Shown in pieces: positions 35,927 through 43,907 of a DNA stretch of 64,000 nucleotides (position 1 is its first letter; the number at the start of each line of letters is the position of its first letter). The translations under genes and the position numbers were made by a program. The stretch is taken from the NCBI GenBank assembly GCA_905197045.1, contig CAJJXG010000004.1:33111-97110 (forward strand). The letters are read 5' to 3'. The DNA is from an uncultured Caryophanales bacterium (GTDB lineage Bacteria > Bacillota_I > Bacilli_A > RFN20 > CAG-826). The notes beneath the pieces are model-generated. The model was not told the DNA's origin. It made no database searches and worked only from the letters and a program-made list of their open reading frames with translations.

Positions 35927-36904
35927 ATGAATATTTTACTTATATCACCAAAATATTTTGATTATGAATTGAAAATAAAGGCCGAAATTGAAAAAGAAGG
36001 AAACTGTGTTGACTGGCTTGACGATAGACCAAAATGCGGAACAATATCTAAGGGCTTGTTACGTTTATTTCCTAGTCTAATGAAACATAAAACTAACAAA
36101 TATTTTAATAAAATAGTTTTGAAAAAAATAAAAAACAACAATTATGATATTTGTATAGTGATACTTGGCCAATCTTTTTCAGTTAATAATTGTCTTGAAA
36201 TTAAAAAACATATAAAAGGCAGAATGATTTTATATTTACGGGATAGCATTAAAAATTTTCCAAATTGTTTGAAGATTTCTAAATGTTTTGATACAGTTTT
36301 TTCTTTTGATTACGATGATTGTGAAAGATATAATTTTCATTTTTTGCCTCTCTTTTTTAGTGAAACTATTAATGAGAAAGACGCAAAGAAAAAACCTTCA
36401 ATTTTTATTAGCTTTATTGGAACTATAAAAAAAGGGAAGTATGAATACCTTAAACCTCTATTAGGTCAAGTAAAAAAATACGCATCAGAAAATAATTTAA
36501 AAATAGTTTTTTATATGTATCTGCAATCGAAGCTTGTCTACATTTTCTACAAGGTATTTTATAAGGAATTTAGAAGTTCCAGCATTAAAGAATTCGAGTT
36601 TAAAAAGTTAAGTTATGATAAATATATAGATATATGCAAAAATTCTAATATAATTTTAGATGTCGTGATGGGTCAACAAAACGGATTAACAATGCGAACT
36701 TTTGAAGCAATAGGTTTAAATAAGAAGCTTATTACTACAAATAAAAACATCGATAAGTATGAGTTTTATAATAAAGATTACATACTTATTTATGATAGGC
36801 AAGTTTTAGATTTTAATGACAAATTTTTTATGAATACACCTGTTTATTATAACAATAAAAATAAATATACATTGTCAAATTGGGTGAAAACAATTCTTGA
36901 TTAA
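35927..36904 (+). CDS. CgeB/GT-B-like glycosyltransferase, copy 2
   Basis: A 325-aa paralogue of the preceding gene, exactly equal in length. It shares ILLISPKYFDYELKI, LYLRDSIKNFP (cf. AWDSTKVFP), SFDYDDCERYNF and VMGQQNGLTMRTFEAIGLNKKLITTN. AAAGG lies about 9 nt before the ATG. Divergence outside these blocks is high, suggesting distinct donor or acceptor specificity after duplication. Located in the middle of an unbroken glycosyltransferase operon. Confidence 0.78.
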   Translation: MNILLISPKYFDYELKIKAEIEKEGNCVDWLDDRPKCGTISKGLLRLFPSLMKHKTNKYFNKIVLKKIKNNNYDICIVILGQSFSVNNCLEIKKHIKGRMILYLRDSIKNFPNCLKISKCFDTVFSFDYDDCERYNFHFLPLFFSETINEKDAKKKPSIFISFIGTIKKGKYEYLKPLLGQVKKYASENNLKIVFYMYLQSKLVYIFYKVFYKEFRSSSIKEFEFKKLSYDKYIDICKNSNIILDVVMGQQNGLTMRTFEAIGLNKKLITTNKNIDKYEFYNKDYILIYDRQVLDFNDKFFMNTPVYYNNKNKYTLSNWVKTILD

Positions 36905-36906
36905 CT

Positions 36907-38061
36907 ATGAAGATAATTGAATTAAGCGCTTTCTCGAATTTTAGCGTTGGAAACATTATGAGAGATATTTCTTCAGCACTTATTAAAGAAGGAAATGAAG
37001 TGCTAATTTTGAGTGCAAGAAATTTTGATAATAGTAATTCAGGTGTTATTAATTATCAAAATAAAGCAAAAATATATTTGAACTGTTTATTAGCTCGTTT
37101 TTTGGATAATGATGGTTTCTGCTTTTTCGATTCTATATCAAAGCTTAAAAAAATTATAGATGAATATAAACCTGATTTAATACATATACATTGTTTACAT
37201 GGTTACTATACAAATATTGACAGAATGTTCTCTCTTTTTTCCAAGTACGATTTTAAAATTGTGTGGACAATGCATGATTTGTGGGCTATTACAGGTCATT
37301 GTTGCTATTTTGATTTGGCAAATTGTTATAAGTGGGAGAAACAATGTTATAAATGCCCTCTAAAAAAAGAGTATCCAAAAAGTATTTTTCTTGATAGATC
37401 GCGAAAAAATTATATTAACAAGCTAAAATGCTTCAAAATGATACAAGCAAAAACTACTATTGTATCGCCTTCGAAATGGATAAGTGATTTTATTGCAAAG
37501 TCTTATCTTGGTGCTACGCATTCATTGATTATTAATAATGGTATTGACACCAACTTTTTTAAGTATAATAACGAAAAGAAAGATAAAATAGTACTAGGTG
37601 TTGCAAGTGTTTGGGATCAAAGGAAAGGCTTAGAATATTTTAATATATTGGCTGATGTTTTAGATTCAAGTTGGAAAATCATTGTGATTGGCGATACTAA
37701 TAATTTTGTGTTAAGAAAAAGAATTATGAAAATCCAGAAAACAACTTCAAGATCAGAATTAAGAGATTTATATATTAAGAGCGCAATATTATTTAATCCT
37801 ACGTTATCTGACAATTATCCGACTGTTAATTTAGAAGCCCAGGCTTGCGGTTGTAAAGTTATAAGTTTTGATACTGGCGGTTCTAAAGAAACACAGGCTG
37901 GTAACTTATATTTAATAAGTAAAGAGATGCTGAAAAATGGAAATTTGCAGGAGTTTTTTGATAGAGTTTATAATAATCAGTTGAATTCTATAGATTATGT
38001 CAAGCTTTCTAAGCAAACAATGACTGACTCTTACATAAAGCTTTTTGAAAATTTATATTAG
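36907..38061 (+). CDS. Glycosyltransferase, GT4-like
   Basis: A 384-aa GT-B glycosyltransferase. The segment WTMHDLWAITGHCCYFD with following cysteines (CYKWEKQCYKCPL) is typical of a GT4 subgroup common in Bacteroidetes and Firmicutes exopolysaccharide loci. The C-terminal domain has GVASVWDQRKGLEYF and the PTLSDNYPTVNLEAQACGCKVISF donor-binding region. It starts 2 nt after the preceding stop without an SD, suggesting translational coupling. A 218-bp gap follows; in it a frame reading to about 38174 looks like a gene remnant. Confidence 0.9.
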   Translation: MKIIELSAFSNFSVGNIMRDISSALIKEGNEVLILSARNFDNSNSGVINYQNKAKIYLNCLLARFLDNDGFCFFDSISKLKKIIDEYKPDLIHIHCLHGYYTNIDRMFSLFSKYDFKIVWTMHDLWAITGHCCYFDLANCYKWEKQCYKCPLKKEYPKSIFLDRSRKNYINKLKCFKMIQAKTTIVSPSKWISDFIAKSYLGATHSLIINNGIDTNFFKYNNEKKDKIVLGVASVWDQRKGLEYFNILADVLDSSWKIIVIGDTNNFVLRKRIMKIQKTTSRSELRDLYIKSAILFNPTLSDNYPTVNLEAQACGCKVISFDTGGSKETQAGNLYLISKEMLKNGNLQEFFDRVYNNQLNSIDYVKLSKQTMTDSYIKLFENLY

Positions 38062-38279
38062 ACTATGCTGTAATAAGACAAAATAAAGTTACAAATACTG
38101 AAAGCAAACTTTGTTATGAAGCAACTTATAAAGAGATTTTTATCTTAGAAAAAGAGTATAAACATTTTTTATAATTAAGTCATGAATATTTTGTGAATGT
38201 TTTTACTAGACAATTTGCATTTCATTCGGCTGAAACAAGTCAATAACAAAAAGTAAAGGAAGCGAAAGGGCTATATTGT

Positions 38280-39230
38280 ATGGAAATTAGTTTTATTATC
38301 CCAACATATAATACAAAAGTGGTTCTTATAAAAAGATGCTTGGAATCGATTTTAAACCAAGAAAGTTATAACGTAAAATTCGAAGTAATTATTGTCAATG
38401 ATGGAAGTAATGATAATGATCTTTTGCAATACTTGGAAAGTATAAAAGATTTAAATAATATTCAAATAGTTTGTAAGGAAAATGGCGGAGTATCAAGTGC
38501 AAGAAACTTTGGAATGAATCGTGCTAAAGGTAAATATATTTGTTTTGTAGATGCCGATGATTATTTGAGAAATAGTTTCTTTAGCACAATTAAAGATTTT
38601 CTTTTTAAAGATAAAGATATTATTTATTTTAAAAATATTGTTAAGCTTAATGCTCTTTTGAAAAGAAAAAATAAGCTGTATACAAATAATGTTGTACGGG
38701 GAAAACTTATTAAGAGAGATGTTATTTATAAATTTGGTTTAACTTTTGACATTAGTATTAAATATTGCGAAGATTCCATATTCATGGCAAGTTTTCTTAA
38801 AAATATAAATTCTATTGAATATGTAAACAAATATCTTTATATATACTGTCAGAATCCATTCAATTCAACGAATTCTTTTTCGCCAAATAGTTATTTAGAC
38901 TATAATCACAGTTTATCGGTATTGTCTGAGTCCATCGACAGGAATGACTATTATTTATTATGTATGATTTTTTTCTTGTCTTATGTTTTGCCTAAAACCA
39001 TTTATAATAAAGAACTTAATAGAAGTACAAAGCAAAAAAAGATTATGGCTATCGAATTATTGGAAAATAAAAATCTTCATTTTTCTGATTTATTTAATAT
39101 TAATAAAGGAAAAATAAACATTTTTAGGAAGGCACAATTGACTTTGATAAAAAAACATCATTTTTTAACGGCTCTATTTTTAAACAAAAGCTATGAGTTT
39201 TTTAAATTTTGCCTTGGTCGTTTTTCCTAA
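38280..39230 (+). CDS. Glycosyltransferase family 2
   Basis: A 316-aa GT-A enzyme. The N-terminal GT2 core has ISFIIPTYNTKVVLIKRCLESIL, VIIVNDGSNDND, ENGGVSSARNFGMNRAKGKYICFVDADDYL (the DxD-type motif), and the later acidic segment YCEDSIFMASFL. The C-terminus is basic and helical. TATATT lies at 38272-38277, too close to the ATG at 38280 to be certain, and GAAAGGG could act as a weak SD. It transfers a nucleotide-sugar moiety to the growing repeat unit; the sugar is not evident. Confidence 0.9.
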   Translation: MEISFIIPTYNTKVVLIKRCLESILNQESYNVKFEVIIVNDGSNDNDLLQYLESIKDLNNIQIVCKENGGVSSARNFGMNRAKGKYICFVDADDYLRNSFFSTIKDFLFKDKDIIYFKNIVKLNALLKRKNKLYTNNVVRGKLIKRDVIYKFGLTFDISIKYCEDSIFMASFLKNINSIEYVNKYLYIYCQNPFNSTNSFSPNSYLDYNHSLSVLSESIDRNDYYLLCMIFFLSYVLPKTIYNKELNRSTKQKKIMAIELLENKNLHFSDLFNINKGKINIFRKAQLTLIKKHHFLTALFLNKSYEFFKFCLGRFS

Positions 39231-39295
39231 TTATTAGTTTTTAAGTTTTTTATGGAATATTTAAAAGTCTTACAATAAACATATATCTCCATTTA

Positions 39296-39323
39296 TTGAA
39301 CCTTATTTTTAATTTAATATAAT
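39296..39323 (+). promoter_or_regulatory. Promoter of acyltransferase gene (leaderless type)
   Basis: TTGAAC (39296-39301), a 16-bp spacer and TATAAT (39318-39323), then 6 nt to ATG 39330. No SD. It shows that the distal part of the polysaccharide locus has its own promoters. Confidence 0.75.
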
Positions 39324-39329
39324 TAAGTT

Positions 39330-39947
39330 ATGAAACGCATTTTTATTTTTTTTAAAATCTTAACTAAAACATTTCTTGATAAATTTCTTAAATTTTTCCG
39401 AAATATTTATGCAAGGCTTTTTTTTGCTTACAGAGGTTATTATCTTAGAAAACCCTTTCTTGTAAGAAATTGTAATTTTATAAAAATAAATGGTAGAGGC
39501 TCAATTTCCCAAGGGGCAAGAATTGAATTTTATGCCAATAAAGAAGGAACCAATCCTTCTCTTACTTTGGGCAATAATGTTGTAATAATGTATAATTGCA
39601 CGATGCTTATTAGTTCTAATTTAAAAATAGATGATAACGCAATGATAGCTTCAAACGTATTGATAACCACTGAAAATCATGGTATGAATCCATTATTAGG
39701 TAATTATATCGAACAAGATTTGGTATCCGCAGATGTTAAGATTGGAAAAAATGTCCGGATTGGTGAAAAATGTGTCATTTTGCCTGGTGTTTCAATAGGT
39801 GACAACAGTATTATTGGTTCAGGGAGTGTTGTCACTAAAAATATACCTGCGAACTGCTTAGCTTGCGGAACACCTGCAAGAGTTATAAAGGTATTTGATT
39901 TAAGCAAAGGAATTTGGATTAAAGTAGGCGAAAAAGTTGATATTTAA
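39330..39947 (+). CDS. Hexapeptide-repeat O-acyltransferase (WbbJ/LbetaH type)
   Basis: A 205-aa left-handed beta-helix acyltransferase, probably an O-acetyltransferase for the surface glycan. Hexapeptide repeats run from about residue 50 to 190 (LTLGNNVVIMYNCTML, IGKNVRIGEKCVILPGVSIGDNSIIGSGSVVTK), ending in the usual cap IPANCLACGTPARVIK. The catalytic-type histidine is in TTENHGMNP. The N-terminal ~40 residues are basic and hydrophobic, suggesting membrane association. It has its own promoter and no SD. Confidence 0.92.
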   Translation: MKRIFIFFKILTKTFLDKFLKFFRNIYARLFFAYRGYYLRKPFLVRNCNFIKINGRGSISQGARIEFYANKEGTNPSLTLGNNVVIMYNCTMLISSNLKIDDNAMIASNVLITTENHGMNPLLGNYIEQDLVSADVKIGKNVRIGEKCVILPGVSIGDNSIIGSGSVVTKNIPANCLACGTPARVIKVFDLSKGIWIKVGEKVDI

Positions 39948-40051
39948 TTTCAAGTTAATTAATTCTTAAAAGGAGGCAAATTGGCTTTGGATAATTTTTG
40001 GGAACGAAATGAAAATTGAGGCAATTGACTTTTTGGCCGATTGTTTCATTT

Positions 40052-40080
40052 TTTACATCACTTTTTAGTTTTGATATAAT
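40052..40080 (+). promoter_or_regulatory. Promoter of SDR epimerase/rml genes (leaderless, extended -10)
   Basis: TTTACA (40052-40057), a 17-bp spacer and TATAAT (40075-40080) preceded by TG. The ATG at 40088 follows after 7 nt, with no SD. The 12-nt string TTTTGATATAAT is identical to the addB promoter. Confidence 0.8.
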
Positions 40081-40087
40081 TTTCCAT

Positions 40088-40957
40088 ATGAGAATATTGG
40101 TAACTGGCGCAAACGGATATATTGGTTCTAAAGTTGTTAAATATCTATTGGATTTAGGTAATATTGAAGTGATATCCGTTGACTTAAGTAATACGCATAT
40201 TGATGAAAGGTCTCAGTTTATTAAACTTGATATTTTAAATTCGTGCTCTTGCAAAGTTAATTTGTTCGATAAACTTGATAAACCAGATGTATGCTTGCAT
40301 ATGGCTTGGCGAGATGGCTTTGTTCATAACTCACCAAATCATATGGGTGATTTATCTAATCACTATAAGTTTTTAGAGAATTTAGTCTCTAACGGCTTGA
40401 AAAGTTTAGTTGTAATGGGCACTATGCACGAAATTGGCTATTGGGAAGGAGCTGTAAACGAAAATACACCTTGCAGGCCGACTAATCTTTATGGAATTTC
40501 AAAAAATGCTTTAAGAGAATCTTCTAGAATTTTATGCTCACAATTTAATTGTAATTGGAAGTGGTTAAGAGCTTTTTATATTTATGGTAATGATGATTTT
40601 GGATCTTCTGTTTTTTGCAAAATTAGAGACTGTTTTAGAAACGACGGCAAGGAATTTAATTTAACAAGTGGACAAAACAAGTTTGATTTTATAAGTATTG
40701 ATAATCTTGTCGAACTAATTGTAAATGTTTCGTTGCAAGGAAATGTTAATGGCATTATAAACGTATGCAGTGGCGAGGCGATAAGTTTAAAAGAAAAAAT
40801 TATTGAATATACAGCAAATAATCATATAAATTTGAAATTGAATTGGGGCGTTTATCCTGAAAGGGAATCTGAATCACCTTGCATTTATGGTGATACGGTA
40901 AAACTTAAATTAGCGCTTAAAGAATATGAGAAAATAAACAAAGGGGAAAAATTATAA
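40088..40957 (+). CDS. NAD(P)-dependent epimerase/reductase of the extended SDR family
   Basis: A 289-aa extended SDR. The Rossmann motif TGANGYIGS is at residues 6-14, the central segment CLHMAWRDGFVHN near 72 and the YxxxK pair in YGISKNAL. The serine normally three strands earlier appears as Thr in VMGTMHEIG. I start it at 40088 because the promoter overlaps any upstream codon and MRILVTGANGYIG is the standard N-terminus. Next to rmlBAC without rmlD, it is a candidate for the missing reductase step or for making a different 6-deoxyhexose. It is not a typical RmlD. It is followed by rmlB after 2 nt. Confidence 0.85.
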   Translation: MRILVTGANGYIGSKVVKYLLDLGNIEVISVDLSNTHIDERSQFIKLDILNSCSCKVNLFDKLDKPDVCLHMAWRDGFVHNSPNHMGDLSNHYKFLENLVSNGLKSLVVMGTMHEIGYWEGAVNENTPCRPTNLYGISKNALRESSRILCSQFNCNWKWLRAFYIYGNDDFGSSVFCKIRDCFRNDGKEFNLTSGQNKFDFISIDNLVELIVNVSLQGNVNGIINVCSGEAISLKEKIIEYTANNHINLKLNWGVYPERESESPCIYGDTVKLKLALKEYEKINKGEKL

Positions 40958-40959
40958 GT

Positions 40960-41979
40960 ATGGCAAAATTTTTAGTAACTGGAGGAGCTGGTTTTATTGG
41001 AGGCAATTTCCTTCACATAATGGTTAATAAATATCCAAAAGATGATTATGTTTGTTTAGATGCATTGACTTATGCAGGAAACATGGAAACTCTTGAGCCA
41101 ATAATGGATAAACCTAATTTTAAGTTTGTTCATGAAAATATTTGTAATAGAAAAGCAATTTATGAACTTTTTGAGAAAGAAAAATTTGACTATGTTATAA
41201 ATTTTGCTGCAGAGAGTCATGTTGATAGAAGTATTGAAAACCCAGAAATTTTTCTTGAGACAAACGTTATAGGCACATCTGTTTTAATGGATGCTTGCCG
41301 AAAATATGGAATTAAAAGATTTCATCAAGTATCTACTGATGAAGTATATGGGGATTTACCTTTAGATAGACCTGATTTATTTTTTACTGAATCAACACCT
41401 CTTCATACCTCATCTCCATATTCAGCCTCAAAAGCTAGTGCTGATTTATTAGTTCTTGCTTATCATAGAACATTTAAATTACCTGTTACGATTTCTAGAT
41501 GTTCTAATAACTATGGTCCATATCAATTCCCTGAAAAATTGATTCCGCTCATGATTCAAAAAGCATCTAACGATGAATCTTTACCAGTTTATGGAAATGG
41601 AGCCAATGTTCGTGATTGGTTATATGTTGGCGATCATTGTACAGCCATTGATCTTGTTGTAAGAAATGGAAGAGATGGTGAAGTCTATAATATTGGTGGA
41701 CATAACGAAAGAACAAATTTACAAGTAGTAAAAACGATTTTAAAGGCTTTAGGTAAACCTGAATCTCTAATTAACTATGTTAAAGATAGACCTGGTCACG
41801 ACTTAAGATATGCTATTGACCCTAAGAAAATTGAAACGGAATTAGGCTGGAAGCCAGAATTTAATTTTGAAACTGGAATTGTTGAAACAATCAAATGGAA
41901 TTTAAACAACAAAGAATGGTTAAAGCACGTTGAAAGTGGTGAATATCTTAAATGGATGGAAAGATATTCTAAGAAATAG
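40960..41979 (+). CDS. rmlB: dTDP-glucose 4,6-dehydratase
   Basis: RmlB converts dTDP-glucose to dTDP-4-keto-6-deoxyglucose. Complete at 339 aa: TGGAGFIGGN (7-16), AAESHVDRSI, the catalytic STDEVYG, PYSASKASAD (YxxxK), CSNNYGPYQFPEKLIPLMI, VYGNGANVRDWLYVGDHC and the C-terminal DRPGHDLRYAIDPKKIETELGWKP. A second but truncated homologue lies at 63171. AAGGGG lies 14 nt upstream of the ATG, longer than optimal. First of the rmlB-rmlA-rmlC set. Confidence 0.97.
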   Translation: MAKFLVTGGAGFIGGNFLHIMVNKYPKDDYVCLDALTYAGNMETLEPIMDKPNFKFVHENICNRKAIYELFEKEKFDYVINFAAESHVDRSIENPEIFLETNVIGTSVLMDACRKYGIKRFHQVSTDEVYGDLPLDRPDLFFTESTPLHTSSPYSASKASADLLVLAYHRTFKLPVTISRCSNNYGPYQFPEKLIPLMIQKASNDESLPVYGNGANVRDWLYVGDHCTAIDLVVRNGRDGEVYNIGGHNERTNLQVVKTILKALGKPESLINYVKDRPGHDLRYAIDPKKIETELGWKPEFNFETGIVETIKWNLNNKEWLKHVESGEYLKWMERYSKK

Positions 41980-42002
41980 TTAATTTTTGCGAGGTTTTCG
42001 AT

Positions 42003-42887
42003 ATGAAAGGTATTATTTTAGCGGGTGGAAGTGGAACAAGATTATATCCATTGACTCTTGTAACAAGTAAACAGCTTTTACCTATTTATGATAAGCCAAT
42101 GATTTATTACCCATTATCAACTTTAATGCTTGGAGGTATTAAAGACATTCTTATTATATCAACTCCACAAGACACACCTAGATTTAAGGAACTTCTTGGT
42201 GATGGTTCAAAATTTGGAATTAATTTATCTTATGCTGTCCAGCCTTCACCTGATGGCTTAGCTCAAGCGTTCATTATTGGAGAAGAATTTATTGGTGATG
42301 ATCCTTGTGCGATGATTTTAGGTGATAATATTTTTTATGGAGCAGGACTTACAAAGCATCTTGAAAATAGTGTAAAAAGAGCTGAGGAAGGTGTTGCAAC
42401 AATTTTTGGCTATTATGTAAAGGATCCACAAAGATTTGGAATTGTCGAATTGGACGAAAACAAAAACGCAATTAGTATAGAAGAAAAGCCTGCAAATCCT
42501 AAGTCAAATTATTGCGTAACTGGTTTATATTTTTATCCTCGTGGAGTTAGTAGAATCGCAAAAAGTATCAAACCATCCGCAAGAGGAGAACTTGAAATAA
42601 CAACTTTAAATAACGTGTACCTTAAAAATAAAAACTTACATGTTACAACTTTAGGCAGAGGTTATTCTTGGCTTGATACTGGCACACACGAATCTTTGAT
42701 AGATGCTTCGACTTACATTAAAATTCTTGAAGAACATCAAGGTATTAAAATTTCTTGTCCAGAAGAAATCGCTTATATTCATGGTTGGATTAGTAGAGAA
42801 AAACTTATAGAAATCGGAGAAAGCATGGCCAAGAATGAGTATGGTCAACATTTGCTTAATGTAGCTAACAAAAAGATTATTTACTAA
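42003..42887 (+). CDS. rmlA: Glucose-1-phosphate thymidylyltransferase
   Basis: RmlA forms dTDP-glucose from glucose-1-phosphate and dTTP. It is 294 aa, with GGSGTRLYPLT (8-18), the YDKPMIYYPLSTLMLGGI substrate segment, LGDNIFYG, VEEKP-type segment ISIEEKPANPKSN and GRGYSWLDTGTHESL. GAGG lies 8 nt before the ATG. It belongs to the rml operon and feeds RmlB. Confidence 0.97.
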   Translation: MKGIILAGGSGTRLYPLTLVTSKQLLPIYDKPMIYYPLSTLMLGGIKDILIISTPQDTPRFKELLGDGSKFGINLSYAVQPSPDGLAQAFIIGEEFIGDDPCAMILGDNIFYGAGLTKHLENSVKRAEEGVATIFGYYVKDPQRFGIVELDENKNAISIEEKPANPKSNYCVTGLYFYPRGVSRIAKSIKPSARGELEITTLNNVYLKNKNLHVTTLGRGYSWLDTGTHESLIDASTYIKILEEHQGIKISCPEEIAYIHGWISREKLIEIGESMAKNEYGQHLLNVANKKIIY

Positions 42888-42903
42888 AAACGAGGAACAT
42901 TTT

Positions 42904-43446
42904 ATGAAACTTACATTAACGCCTATAAAAGATTTAGTGGTTATTGAACCAAAGGTTTTTGGAGATGAAAGAGGCTATTTTTATGAAGCCTACAACAAAA
43001 ATACATTTCATGAATTAGGATTAGATTATGACTTTGTACAAGATAATCAATCTTTTTCAAGAAAAGGTGTTTTAAGAGGACTTCATTTTCAAAAAAATTA
43101 TCCTCAAGCAAAACTAGTTAGAGTAATTGAGGGCGAAGTTTTTGATGTTGCCGTTGATTTAAGAAAAGATTCTCCAACTTATGGAAAATGGTATGGAGTA
43201 GTTTTAAGTGGCGAAAATAAAAAAATGTTTATGATCCCACGTGGTTTTGCTCATGGTTTTTTAGTTTTATCTGAAACTGCAACTTTTAGTTATAAATGTG
43301 ATGATTTTTATCACCCAAACGATGAAGGCGGAATTATATATAATGACCCAACTATTGGAGTTGAATGGCCAAAACTCGATTGTGAAATAATTCTTTCAGA
43401 AAAAGATAAGGCTCATAAACCTTTTGAGAAAAATCTCACTTTTTAA
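42904..43446 (+). CDS. rmlC: dTDP-4-dehydrorhamnose 3,5-epimerase
   Basis: RmlC epimerises dTDP-4-keto-6-deoxyglucose to the L-lyxo form. It is 180 aa, a cupin fold with FGDERGYFYEAYN, QDNQSFSRKGVLRGLHFQ (active-site His), VDLRKDSPTYGKW and IPRGFAHGFLVLSE. It ends the rml group; the expected rmlD is not downstream. A GAGGAA SD precedes the ATG. Confidence 0.97.
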   Translation: MKLTLTPIKDLVVIEPKVFGDERGYFYEAYNKNTFHELGLDYDFVQDNQSFSRKGVLRGLHFQKNYPQAKLVRVIEGEVFDVAVDLRKDSPTYGKWYGVVLSGENKKMFMIPRGFAHGFLVLSETATFSYKCDDFYHPNDEGGIIYNDPTIGVEWPKLDCEIILSEKDKAHKPFEKNLTF

Positions 43447-43907
43447 TGTATTTAAAAACTTTTTTCACCGCCTTACACATTAAATGAGGTAATTACTCTA
43501 CGAATCACAAATTATAAATATTCCTTACTAGTTATAAATCAGCAAGCTTTAATTGGGTAAAAAAAGTAAGGCTTATTTCATAATTGTGCATTTAGTAAAG
43601 TGAATATCAAACTAAATTTGATTTCAAGTTGTATTTATTTTAATTAACACTTCTAAAATATTTTATGTTTGGATGTAAATGATGAATAAGTTAAACTTCC
43701 AAAAAACTGGAATGAACACTAAATAATTTAGCTTTATTTATTTCTAAATTTCTTGATTAAAACATTCTAGTGAGCTTGCCATATTGAAAGTAATTACGCC
43801 TAGCGGTATTTGAAGATTTATTAAAACAAAGTAAAATACATAGGAATGCTGACAACAACGAGTAAAACCTTAGTTTGAATTGTAGAAAAAATGTAGGATT
43901 TTAGAAG
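43447..43907. other. 461-bp intergenic region between rmlC and wzx
   Basis: AT-rich with many stops in all frames; I see no gene, RNA or strong hairpin. An 11-bp string CATTCTAGTGA near 43763 equals the outer edge of the right IS end (20055-20065) but has no further match. A break here separates the wzx gene from the rml operon, so wzx likely has its own promoter. Confidence 0.4.

Noticed and set aside
39981..40019. 12-codon TTG frame behind AGGAGG (39971-39976)
   Set aside because: Very short with only 4 nt spacing; could be a leader peptide or remnant, but nothing else supports it.
43763..43773. CATTCTAGTGA matching the edge of the right IS end
   Set aside because: Only 11 bp with no hairpin or further IS sequence; likely chance in AT-rich DNA.
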